This document shows positions 21,149 to 31,085 of a stretch of 64,000 bases of DNA, piece by piece (position 1 is the first letter of the stretch; each line of letters starts with the position of its first letter). Made by a program: the position numbers and the translations under genes. Below the pieces are notes generated by a model, which was given only the letters and a program-made list of their open reading frames with translations, had not been told where the DNA came from and made no database searches. Source of the DNA: Megaustenia siamemsis (Eukaryota; Mollusca; Gastropoda; Stylommatophora; Ariophantidae); the NCBI GenBank assembly GCA_032433765.1, contig JAVIAB010000101.1, positions 62,450,092 to 62,514,091 of the forward strand, in the 5' to 3' direction.

Positions 21149-23401
21149 CTATCTATCTTTCGTTCGCCTGAAGTATTGTCTATATCTGCAATGTCGTTTC
21201 CTGTATAAATTTTACTGTCTTTTGTAATTCTTGCAGTGGCCCATATAGTTTTGTCTGTAGTGTTGTATCTATGGGCCAATGGATTTTCCTCAGTCTACTA
21301 TATTCAGTGCAGTCTTGAAGTATGTGTTCAGCAGTCTGGGGTGCCTGTCCACATGTACAAGTAGTTGATGTGCCGATCTTGAATTTTGTATACATGTGAC
21401 TATGGAGTCGATTGTGTCCTGTTCTTAGGCGTATAATGATAACTTGTTCATATCTATTCATATTATGAAAGGCATCCTGATTTGGGGCTTGTGGTCCTCT
21501 GATTGATTTGATTATCTGTTTCTTATGATGGTATGTAACTGGTGTATCTAGTTGTGTGCCTGTTGAACCTTCCTTTGCCAACTGATCTGCTTTCTCATTT
21601 CCTGGTATTCCACAGTGAGACGGGATCCACTGCAGGGCAACCCTGTGGTGCTTGCAGAGTTCAGTCAATAAGGTCTGCAGATGGGGTAATTTTCTGGATT
21701 GTAGTGCCTGGAGTACTGATCTTGCATCTGTCAAAAACACTACAGGCTGTGGGCTAAGATTACTGTTCAGCAGTTTTTCTATTGCCAACTTTATTGCTTG
21801 TATTTCTGCATCATAATTGTGACAATATTTCCCTGTTGCTATTTTATCCATATCCCTAGTGTTATTTGGGTACTCTATATATGCACCTGCTCCCCCATTC
21901 TTTACTGCATTCTGTGCTGATCCATCTGTGTACACACGAATCCATAGGTCTTGTGGGTATTCTTCATCCAGGAAACTGAGAGCTATTGTTTTTCGCTGTA
22001 GACTATTTTGTTCCTCTTTGTCAACTATTCCTTTCACTTCTGTCCGTATTTGAACTGATAATCCTGATTCATCTGTCCAGGGAGTCTGTTCTGGTATGGG
22101 CAGAAGGGGTTTAACAACTCTTGGCATGTCTGGTGTTTGTCTACTAATACGCTTGGCTTGGTGGATAAAGCTGCTTCTCTTAAGTCGTCCCAATGCAAGA
22201 TTTTGGAATCTGTCCTTCATTGGATGTCTCGGCATGCATACACATTTTTCTGCCTGTATCAGCACCTTTGTGTCCCTCCGTTCTCTCAGTGCTGGTATCC
22301 TCCACAATTTCTCCATCTCCAATATTGGTGTTGATTTCATTGCTCCTGTGATGACCCTAAGTGCCTGGTTTTGTACTTTATCCAGTTCTTGCAATGTGGT
22401 GTTTGATGCTGAGCACCATGCGGATGATCCATATTCTAAATGTGGGCGTATACTCTGTTGGTAAACTTTACTGAGTATTTTCCCACTCGCACCCCATGTG
22501 GTTCCACACAACTTTCTTAGAATAGCCAATTTTCTCCTTGCTTTTTGGGTTGCCTTATTTATCTGCTGTTTCCAAGATAGTTTGTTATCAAATGTAACTC
22601 CGAGATATGTAGCTTGTATGTCTTCTTTCACAGGCTCATTGTTTATGTAGATGGCTCCTGCTTTTTGTTTTGGGGAGAGTGTGAAAAGTGTAGTACTGCA
22701 TTTGTCTGTATTGATGCTGATACACCATCTATTTGTCCATGAATTCAGTGCATTCATAGCTCTTTGTAGCAATTTGGAGGCCACTGTTGCATACTCCTCT
22801 GTGCACCACATTACCAAGTCATCTGCATACATTGCCACTTTGATGCCATGTGGTAGTTCAGTAACTAGGTCATTGATGTAGATCAGAAAAAGTGTTGGAG
22901 ATAGTACCCCTCCTTGTGGAACGCCCTGGCGCAATAAGACCTTCTTACTCTTAAGACCATCCAGTTGCACTCTGGCTCTCCTGTTATGCAGGTATGCTTT
23001 GACCCATTTGTACATCCTGCCATTTACTCCATAATTTCTCAGTTTCTTCAGAAGCCCTTCCTTCCATACCTTATCAAATGCTTTCTTTAGGTCTATCCAT
23101 GCTGCTAGTACCAGTTTCTTTTCTTGAAACGCATCTTCGATTTCCTGGGAAAGATAGGTTGCTTGATCTTCGGTAGAGTAACACTGTCTAAAGCCTGCTT
23201 GTTGTGGGACAAGGAGATTTTCACTTTCCAGGTACCACTGCAGTCTGAGATTGATTATACGTTCCATTGTTTTACACAAACATCTTGTAAGGCTGATTGG
23301 TCTATAGCTGGATGTCATTGAACTATCTTTTCCTGGCTTTAGTAATGGTATCATAATTGCTTCTCTCCATGCCTGTGGCACTCTATAATAATGATAGATA
23401 A
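21149..23401 (-). mobile_element. young 5'-truncated RT-RNase H LINE nested in the older LINE
   Basis: The boundaries are set by perfect 38-bp direct repeats of the older LINE. The 3' end carries a short GATAGATAG tail next to the target, which fits LINEs ending in a simple repeat. The 5' end stops inside the RT domain near 23385. The remaining reading frame is uninterrupted over 733 codons, whereas the host LINE is full of breaks, so this insertion is much younger. Confidence 0.93.
21180..23384 (-). CDS. RT-RNase H polyprotein, N-terminally truncated LINE ORF2
   Basis: A single open frame of about 733 residues. Reverse transcriptase: SSYRPISLTRC near residue 25, AGFRQCYSTEDQ near 63, WIDLKKAFDKVW with Asp97, QGVPQGGVLSPTLF near 152, YADD at 185-188. 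RNase H: VYTDGSA with Asp486, DAEIQAIKLA with Glu526, FLTDARSVLQAL with Asp552 and a final SHCGIPGNEKADQLAKE block with Asp599, so all acidic catalytic residues are present. A C-x-C-x8-H-x4-C cluster (residues 675-691) follows near the end. The order RT, RNase H, Cys-His matches I/Jockey-superfamily elements. The endonuclease and first RT motifs are absent and the nominal start is only where the truncated frame opens, so no autonomous mobility is expected. Confidence 0.93.
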   Translation of the reverse strand, partial: RVPQAWREAIMIPLLKPGKDSSMTSSYRPISLTRCLCKTMERIINLRLQWYLESENLLVPQQAGFRQCYSTEDQATYLSQEIEDAFQEKKLVLAAWIDLKKAFDKVWKEGLLKKLRNYGVNGRMYKWVKAYLHNRRARVQLDGLKSKKVLLRQGVPQGGVLSPTLFLIYINDLVTELPHGIKVAMYADDLVMWCTEEYATVASKLLQRAMNALNSWTNRWCISINTDKCSTTLFTLSPKQKAGAIYINNEPVKEDIQATYLGVTFDNKLSWKQQINKATQKARRKLAILRKLCGTTWGASGKILSKVYQQSIRPHLEYGSSAWCSASNTTLQELDKVQNQALRVITGAMKSTPILEMEKLWRIPALRERRDTKVLIQAEKCVCMPRHPMKDRFQNLALGRLKRSSFIHQAKRISRQTPDMPRVVKPLLPIPEQTPWTDESGLSVQIRTEVKGIVDKEEQNSLQRKTIALSFLDEEYPQDLWIRVYTDGSAQNAVKNGGAGAYIEYPNNTRDMDKIATGKYCHNYDAEIQAIKLAIEKLLNSNLSPQPVVFLTDARSVLQALQSRKLPHLQTLLTELCKHHRVALQWIPSHCGIPGNEKADQLAKEGSTGTQLDTPVTYHHKKQIIKSIRGPQAPNQDAFHNMNRYEQVIIIRLRTGHNRLHSHMYTKFKIGTSTTCTCGQAPQTAEHILQDCTEYSRLRKIHWPIDTTLQTKLYGPLQELQKTVKFIQETTLQI

Positions 23402-23439
23402 TGGATAATATGTAATTTTGTTTTGTTTTTGGTTGTTTT
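23402..23439. repeat. right target-site duplication, 38 bp
   Basis: Identical to 21111-21148. The older LINE endonuclease continues to its right (minus-strand RLMRGTFKTTKNK). Confidence 0.92.
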
Positions 23440-23470
23440 AAATGTTCCTCTCATTAGTCTCGGTTATTAG
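23440..23470 (-). pseudogene. 5' stub of the family 1 LINE beyond the nested insertion
   Basis: In frame with the duplicated target, the minus strand reads RLMRGTF just before KTTKNKTKLHII. It is the short continuation of the endonuclease of the LINE at 18507-21148. Confidence 0.6.
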
Positions 23471-23474
23471 TGAA

Positions 23475-23660
23475 ATATGTGTGACCACGTGTATAGTTAT
23501 AGGCCAGAATATTATATAATCATTCACATATATATAATCATAACACATTATTGAACAGCTAAACTAGCAGAGGAAAAGAAAATAAAAGCTACTACGTTTC
23601 GAGAAAATCCTTCATCAGTTATAGTGAAGGTGGGTCATGTAAAGGCTTTATATATTAGGT
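23475..23660 (-). repeat. dispersed repeat R, copy 2, with hammerhead-like core
   Basis: Direct repeat of 18345-18506 with an extra AT-rich insert. The minus strand has ACTGATGAAGGATTTTCTC followed by GAAACGTAGTAGC, and later TAGTTTAGCTGTTCAAT. The strictly conserved hammerhead core bases CTGATGA and GAAA are intact; the flanking stems are not convincing. Confidence 0.7.
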
Positions 23661-23699
23661 ATGCTTATATTGTGCATGCCCTTTGTGCTGTTTATCGTT

Positions 23700-23945
23700 T
23701 CGCAGAAGTATGAACAATGATGATTTGAAACTCCTCTTCATCTCCTTCTACTTCCCTTTCACATTAGAATTTCAGCGTCTAGGGGAGATACATTTTACGG
23801 TCTTTTCTATTCTGCTGGCTTTTCATGACGTTTTGTTTCTTAGTATTTCTAACATCCCTTGTTTCATCTTCTTCGCGATTGGTCCTAGACTCTGATGTTA
23901 TCGCTTATTGAAGGCTCATTGTCTTATGTTTGACCTTTTGTCTTA
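23700..23945 (-). pseudogene. decayed LINE C-terminal tail
   Basis: The minus strand reads HVIRQKVKHKTMSLQ (like the GHV-R box of LINE C-termini), then basic segments ending RKMYLP-stop-TLKF. A matching ending, RKLYPSTLKG, occurs in the plus-strand relic at 34050-34345, so both probably come from one LINE family. Confidence 0.45.
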
Positions 23946-23977
23946 TCACGTGGCCATAGCGTTATATGTATACACAC

Positions 23978-24032
23978 ACTCACATACACACACACACACA
24001 CACACACATATATATTATATATATATATATAT
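23978..24032. repeat. (CA)n and (TA)n microsatellite
   Basis: A run of CA dinucleotides directly followed by TA dinucleotides. Confidence 0.95.
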
Positions 24033-24228
24033 TTATTCTTTCATGATGTAAATATGGTTTATGAATAGTGACAGCTATTCTATTTGATGCTAATTATTGA
24101 ACATTGTATATTCTATCCCAGATGGATTTGATTATATTTAGAGTAAGTTATACTACACAGAAATACCAGTGGTGCTATTTAGAAATGATAAAACTATTCG
24201 TTTCTGCGAATATGTTTGTAATTTGTTT

Positions 24229-24590
24229 TGATGATTCAGCGACCCATGACGCCAATGTGTGGCATGTTCTTCTTCATTTCTGAATTGCTTTGATGATTCA
24301 GCGACCCATGACGCCAATGTGTGGCATGTTCTTCTTCATTTCTGAATTGCTTTGATGATTCAGCGACCCATGTCGCCAATGTGTGAGCTTTTCTCTTCAT
24401 TTCTGAATTGCTTTGATGATTCAGCGGCCTATGTCGCCAATGTGTGAGCTTTTCTTCCTCATTTCTGAATTGCTTTGATGATTCAGCGACCCATGTCGCC
24501 AATGTGTGAGCTTTTCTTCTTCATTTCTGAATTGTTTTGATGATTCAGCGGCCTATGTCGTCAAAGTGTGACACACTCTTCATGATCTTC
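24229..24590. repeat. 62-bp tandem repeat, about 5.8 copies
   Basis: The unit begins GATGATTCAGCGACCCATG, and later has TTCATTTCTGAATTGCTTT. Variants include ACGCC/TCGCC and GTGGCATG/GTGAGC. An 88-codon minus-strand frame (24236-24502) is a by-product of the repeat. Confidence 0.95.
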
Positions 24591-24599
24591 TTATCTGGT

Positions 24600-25285
24600 A
24601 ATTATGATTTTAATTTGGGGATTAATTTTCTTCAAATCACTTTCAATATTTAACAAAAGATGCATGCATTGTGTTTTCCTGGAAAGAATCAAACAATCAA
24701 ATGAACTAAAGTGCAATTGACAAACAACTGTGTAATGCGAGAAATATATTCCAATGAAAGAACACATTCACTCTACTTCTGTTGGCACAGTCGCTTTCAG
24801 CTTCAAAGTTGGAGACAAGTCTACATACTTGAATCGTTAATTCAACATTTCTTTTCTGCCACTATCTCTTCAGGATATTTCAAGTTTGTGTCTCAAGCCA
24901 TTTGTACATTTATCGTGGAATTATTTTGTAGTTCTGGGTGTCATGTGAAAGGCTGATAGTGTTCAGCTTTAGTGTTTACTGACATACCTGACCAAACATT
25001 AATGGTCATGAGGTGTGTCAATGAATGAATGAACGAATGAGTGAGTGAACAAGTGAGTGTTAGAATGAATGAGTCAGCTAGTCAGTCAGTTATTTACTGA
25101 GCGATCATGAATGTTACAAACAATATGTCTCTTTGAGCACAAGAGAGATTGCGTATACGGAACATGATGCTATATTCTTTATTTCGATTGTATATGTACA
25201 CATTAACAGATTTTCAAATGACAAAGACAATCGGTGTGATCAAATGACAATAGATGATCCATATCTGAAATTACCGAAACAAAAT
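24600..25285. other. unassigned DNA with a short TGAA/TGAG-rich patch
   Basis: No gene recognised. Imperfect GAATGAATGAGTGAG repeats at about 25018-25090. The frames at 24711 and 25133 match no known family. Confidence 0.45.
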
Positions 25286-25287
25286 AT

Positions 25288-25288
<1 letters not shown>

Positions 25289-25337
<49 letters not shown>
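25289..25337. repeat. (CT)n microsatellite
   Basis: About 24 CT dinucleotides in a row. Confidence 0.97.
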
Positions 25338-25340
<3 letters not shown>

Positions 25341-25828
25341 CCTCTCTCCTTCTATATATGCTTTTTGAAGTTCTTGAGAAGAGTCCAATCTGTCCATTCT
25401 TTTCACACATACAAAGAATGGTAATTTTGCACATTACCGCCCGACATTGTTTCTTTATTACTAGATCAAAGAATAATGATTCTTTTTAGATGTTATAATA
25501 ACATAGCAATACTTGCTTCCTCATTACAAGACCATTGAATGTAGATTCTTTGATCGAATCTAATGTTCGTTTAATTCGACCATATTCTATTTGTTTTAAA
25601 TGAGCACAGATATAACATGTCGTGCCCGCCTGCGTGTAAAGTTATATCAGGTAAAAAGTCATTAACTTACAATGTCATCATGTAGCTGAATAGACAAGAC
25701 AAACTAAGACTTTTTTGGCCAAGATCTTTCGTTCGATTCAAAACAAGGGTCAGTGGGTCAGTGAACGCATTACACTTTAGCCCTTTTAAAAGGTGGCGCT
25801 CTTGGACGATAAAGATCAGCGGTACGCG
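25338..25828. other. unassigned DNA
   Basis: No gene or repeat recognised. Confidence 0.45.
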
Positions 25829-26030
25829 TGAAAAGAAATAAATGTAGTAAACGAGGCAATAAAAAGAAAGACGTGTAGTAAACGAGGCAATAAAATAAAG
25901 AAATGTAATAAACAAGGCAATAAAAAGAAAGAAATGTAATAAACGAGGCAATAAAAAGAAAGAAATGTAATAAACGAGGCAGTAAAAAGAAAGAAATGTA
26001 ATAAACGAGGCAACAAAAAGAAAGAACCTG
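25829..26030. repeat. 31-bp tandem repeat, about 6.5 copies
   Basis: The unit is like GAAATGTAATAAACGAGGC then AATAAAAAGAAA. The phenylalanine/tyrosine-rich minus-strand frames across it are artefacts of the repeat. Confidence 0.95.
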
Positions 26031-26399
26031 GCCAGGTCCAAATTATCTAGTAGTCACAAAAAGGGATCGATGGGGCAAAAAAAGACAACAAATGCAACAA
26101 AAAATAATTTAAAAGACAAGGTTGCCTTCTCGCTCAGCCACCGATGCTCCAACAAGGGAAAAAGGGTTCCCTACAGATGGATTAAAGGGCGGGTCTTATA
26201 GAGGTAGGGGGAACATAATAAATAATGCCAAAACGGACTTTGAGTCGATATTATGAACCGCCTGTGTGTATCAGATGAACAGAAGGCAATACCAACAACC
26301 TGGAGGTTGTCAGAAACGCTATCACTTTGAGATCTAAAGTGTGAGGAAGTAGGGAAACTGCAGTGGCCTGAGGCGTATTTCAGGTACTCTCGAACCCAA
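26031..26399. other. unassigned DNA
   Basis: No gene seen. A lone A-box-like TGGCTGAGCGAG on the minus strand near 26125 has no B box at a suitable distance. The 3' part may be decayed upstream sequence of the LINE that follows. Confidence 0.35.
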
Positions 26400-27273
26400 T
26401 TCGCCAGCGTCTGCTGATAAAAGTTATGTTATTTGCAAGTGACGCTGTATATAAACAGCGAACACTCCAGTAAAGTCTTTCTGGATATTAAAGGGGTCAT
26501 TGGTGAAGGGACTGTGGCTAGTCTAGTACGAGAGGCACGTACTAGTACATATCTGACTCTGGCAGGGGTTATGGACACGGCCCATAAGATGTCCCAGAGA
26601 TTCCTGCCTGGTATAAAATCGCAAATGGAGTGTTTGAGAATAGAAGTCGATTGGTGGTATTGGTGTCAAGGGTAGGTATGTGCAGTTTATGTACAAGGAG
26701 AACAGTTAGCATCCAGCCTGAGAGCTTACCTTGTCAAACCAACGAAGACAACACTGACAAAGCTTTCTTTGAATAATGGCGCATATTCAACAAGTTGACA
26801 CCAAATGTGAAGCTGTGTTCGGGGGTTGTGGGGGAGCTCATACCATGAGATACCCGGGAGTGTGGTTTGATCGGATCCTTGCTTCTTAAAAAGCCTGTAG
26901 TTCAGGTGGTATTGAAAACTATAAAGTGCCTAGCTGCAGTGAGGATCATGTCATGGACATATAGAACTGCGTCATGTTGTTATCTTAAACCAGGGTATGG
27001 TGCTGCCTGTTATTGAGCATGCACTGGCTATCATAACCCTCACAAATAGCCAAAAGGAACGACGGAAAATGATTATCATCCGTGGGTGCACAAAAGATAC
27101 TGAGTGTAGAGCGATGCGTTACCTCCTCGATGTCCCCAACATAGCAGTCAGAATACGACTATGACGAATACGTGCCTACCTTCTAATCAGAACAGACCAC
27201 ATCATCCGCCACACTGTGAATGTGGACAAAATGGTGCATGTTAAATTGAGGACGGAGTGCAGTATAAAAGTTG
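26400..27273 (+). pseudogene. RT-RNase H LINE fragment (family 2), upstream part
   Basis: The plus strand shows VMLFASDAVY near 26425 (a damaged FADD box), NSEHSSKVFLDIKGVIGEGT at 26455-26510 in the next frame, and IIIRGCTKDTECRAMRYLLDVPNI with RAYLLIRTD at 27070-27195. The latter is the equivalent of MRYLLDFPTMDGRI in the LINE at 16971-17815. The sequence then passes into a 39-bp minisatellite and resumes after it. Stops and shifts throughout. Confidence 0.75.
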
Positions 27274-29850
27274 GATATGATACAACATACGAACATTCAG
27301 TGAGAAAAGTTAGATATGATACAACATACGAACATTCAGTGAGAAAAGTTAGATATGATACAACATACGAACATTCAGTGAGAAAAGTTAGATATGATAC
27401 AACATACGAACATTCAGTGAGAAAAGTTAGATATGATACAACATACGAACATTCAGTGAGAAAAGTTAGATATGATACAACATACGAACATTCAGTGAGA
27501 AAAGTTAGATTTGATACAACATACGAACATTCAGTGAGAAAAGTTAGATATGATACAACATACGAACATTCAGTGAGAAAAGTTAGATTTGATACAACAT
27601 ACGAACATTCAGTGAGAAAAGTTAGATTTGATACAACATACGAACATTCAGTGAGAAAAGTTAGATATGATACAACATACGAACATTCAGTGAGAAAAGT
27701 TAGATATGATAAAACATACGAACATTCAGTGAGAAAAGTTAGATATGATACAACATACGAACATTCAGTGAGAAAAGTTAGATATGATACAACATACGAA
27801 CATTCAGTGAGAAAAGTTAGATATGATACAACATACGAACATTCAGTGAGAAAAGTTAGATATGATACAACATACGAACATTCAGTGAGAAAAGTTAGAT
27901 TTGATACAACATACGAACATTCAGTGAGAAAAGTTAGATTTGATACAACATACGAACATTCAGTGAGAAAAGTTAGATATGATACAACATACGAACATTC
28001 AGTGAGAAAAGTTAGATATGATACAACATACGAACATTCAGTGAGAAAAGTTAGATATGATACAACATACGAACATTCAGTGAGAAAAGTTAGATATGAT
28101 ACAACATACGAACATTCAGTGAGAAAAGTTAGATATGATACAACATACGGACATTCAGTGAGAAAAGTTAGATATGATACAACATACGAACATTCAGTGA
28201 GAAAAGTTAGATATGATACAACATACGAACATTGAGTGAGAAAAGTTAGATATGATACAACATACGAACATTCAGTGAGAAAAGTTAGATATGATACAAC
28301 ATACGAACATTGAGTGAGAAAAGTTAGACATGATACAACATACGAACATTCAGTGAGAAAAGTTAGACATAATACAACATAGGAACATTGAGTGAGAAAA
28401 GTTAGATATGATACAACATACGAACATTCAGTGAGAAAAGTTAGATATGATACAACATACGAACATTCAGTGAGAAAAGTTAGATATGATACAACATACG
28501 GACATTCAGTGAGAAAAATTAGATATGATACAACATACGAACATTCAGTGAGAAAAGTTAGATATGATACAACATACGAACATTGAGTGAGAAAAGTTAG
28601 ATATGATACAACATACGAACATTCAGTGAGAAAAGTTAGATATGATACAACATACGAACATTGAGTGACAAAAGTTAGATATGATACAACATACGAACAT
28701 TCAGTGAGAAAAGTTAGATATGATACACATACGAACATTCAGTGAGAAAAGTTAGATATGATACAACATACGAACATTGAGTGAGAAAAGTTAGATTTGA
28801 TACAACATACGAACATTCAGTGAGAAAAGTTAGATTTGATACAACATACGAACATTCAGTGAGAAAAGTTAGATATGATACAACATACGAACATTCAGTG
28901 AGAAAAGTTAGATATGATACAACATACGAACATTCAGTGAGAAAAGTTAGATATGATACAACATACGAACATTCAGTGAGAAAAGTTGGATATGATACAA
29001 CATACGAACATTCAGTGAGAAAAGTTAGATATGATACAACATACGAACATTCAGTGAGAAAAGTTAGATATGATACAACATACGAACATTCAGTGAGAAA
29101 AGTTAGATATGATACAACATACGAACATTCAGTGAGAAAAGTTAGATTTGATACAACATACGAACATTCAGTGAGAAAAGTTAGATATGATACAACATAC
29201 GAACATTCAGTGAGAAAAGTTAGATATGATACAACATACGAACATTCAGTGAGAAAAGTTAGATATGATACAACATACGAACATTCAGTGAGAAAAGTTA
29301 GATATGATACAACATACGAACATTCAGTGAGAAAAGTTAGATATGATACAACATACGGACATTCAGTGAGAAAAGTTAGATATGATACAACATACGAACA
29401 TTCAGTGAGAAAAGTTAGATATGATACAACATACGAACATTGAGTGAGAAAAGTTAGATATGATACAACATACGAACATTCAGTGAGAAAAGTTAGATAT
29501 GATACAACATACGAACATTGAGTGAGAAAAGTTAGACATGATACAACATACGAACATTCAGTGAGAAAAGTTAGATATGATACAACATACGAACATTGAG
29601 TGAGAAAAGTTAGATATGATACAACATACGAACATTCAGTGAGAAAAGTTAGATATGATACAACATACGAACATTCAGTGAGAAAAGTTAGATATGATAC
29701 AACATACGGACATTCAGTGAGAAAAATTAGATATGATACAACATACGAACATTCAGTGAGAAAAGTTAGATATGATACAACATACGAACATTGAGTGAGA
29801 AAAGTTAGATATGATACAACATACGAACATTCAGTGAGAAAAGTTAGATA
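27274..29850. repeat. 39-bp tandem array, about 66 copies, inside a LINE
   Basis: The unit starts GATATGATACAACATACGAA and ends CATTCAGTGAGAAAAGTTA. Because 39 is a multiple of 3, long frames stay open on both strands: RYDTTYEHSVRKV per unit on plus, a hydrophobic SYLTFLTECSYVV per unit on minus. The order of variants (GGACATT, GAGTGAG, ATTTGAT) in 27.3-28.7 kb recurs 1208 bp further on, so a block of about 31 units has been duplicated. One unit near 28725 lacks a base, which splits the minus-strand frame. I find no sign that it is a gene. Confidence 0.95.
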
Positions 29851-30430
29851 ATGTAAAACATAATACCATTCTGTCATCTCATATTGGTCGCAGAACTGTG
29901 AAGGACGAAAGTGGTGCGTTTGCATTGACCCCAAGTAGTTTGACCATATAAATTATGACTGTTACAAAAGTACTAGCATGGCTTGCGACACAGCCTTATA
30001 CACATGTGTGTTTTCTCAGTGACTCAATGAGTAGCTCAAAATGGTCGTAGCTGGCTGTGCTCGACGGCAGTAGTTGGAGTCTTTGGTGATGTCGATAAAA
30101 AGTGTCTGCTTTATTTTCATGCCAGGGCAGGCAGGAATGAGAGGTAAAGAAGGTGAAAACAGACTTGGCTGAAGATGAGTGTGGGAGGGCAATGGGTCGC
30201 TCGGACGCCTTCATGGACCCTGGACGAAACAAAAACAAACGACTAAAATCTACCCAGGAGCTGCAGCCGTGAAAAGACGCCACCAATATCATGACAAGGC
30301 AGGTGATGCCAGATAAGAGAGCTGCGAAGGAGTCAAATAAAGACATGCCAACACAAACTAGGGCTTACCTAAGGCTGGATTCGGGAATGATAATGTTTAC
30401 AGTAGACGGGATAACTTCGCTTCTGATTGA
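29851..30430 (+). pseudogene. RT-RNase H LINE fragment (family 2), RNase H part
   Basis: Directly after the array the plus strand reads SHIGRRTVKDESGAFAL, matching SAGRIVKEDSGAYVM in the LINE at 16971-17815. VTKVLAWLATQPYTH then VCFLSDSM follows, the RNase H strand that normally holds the third Asp, and then FIFMPGQAGMRGKE, a decayed form of the F-V-PGHAGV-GNE motif. The part between the upstream piece and here, including the first RNase H strand, is missing and the 39-bp array sits in its place. Confidence 0.75.
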
Positions 30431-30489
30431 AGCATACATGTATGACTTGACCATTTTATTGTTCTGTACAGTGAGGTCGGTAGGGCAAG

Positions 30490-30915
30490 GCCCATCAAAC
30501 GTGAATTAGAAAGTTGAGAGTGACCTCTTAGGAGTAGAGATTTTTACACATGGCAACTACGCGACCACCTTTATCTGCGGTTTTGGTAGCTATGTAGGCT
30601 GATATTTGAGAGGGCCAGAGATTCATATCATTTTCTTTTAAAACAATTTCTCTGAAAGACCATCATTGATGTTGTCAAGTTGCTTGTGTTTTTTTTTGCA
30701 GAATGTCGTGATCTCTAGTTTCTCCTTTATGTTGCTTGCATATATATATACAGTGTAGAGCCATAGGGACATTGGGATATATACAAAGGTGATGTTAAAG
30801 ACTGCAATAGAAAAACAGTCTTTATTTTCTGAAATGGTGGCAGAATAATGATTGAAACAATTAACAAATACGACGCGTATATGTGAAAGATTAGAATTTA
30901 ACTGATGCATTCGTA
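30490..30915 (-). pseudogene. Penelope-like element RT fragment
   Basis: The minus strand near 30520-30590 reads IATKTADKGGRVVAMCKNLY, matching the K-P-ADKGG-V-V motif near the N-terminus of Penelope-like reverse transcriptases. Upstream in the same orientation is a lysine-rich stretch (EKLEITTFCKKKHKQLDN at 30660-30740). A stop follows the motif and the RT palm is absent. Confidence 0.6.
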
Positions 30916-31085
30916 TGTCCTGCTAGGTTGTGGACGCTCTGAATGACGCTGCTTCGGTAAGTAATATGTTCAATAACAGCTCAACTTAGTATTTATGCCA
31001 ATTTTGTGAGGTACAATGTTTTACTTGCCATATGTGGTTAAAAATAATATTGGTTTATAGTAAGGGCTTAGCCAAAGTAGACTAT

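Noticed and set aside
18345..23660. Calling repeat R an active hammerhead ribozyme
   Set aside because: Core bases are present but stems I and II do not pair convincingly in either copy, so only the motif is reported.
27176..29934. Very long frames of 339-520 codons in the 39-bp array
   Set aside because: Created by a repeat period divisible by three; open on both strands at once and joined to LINE relics.
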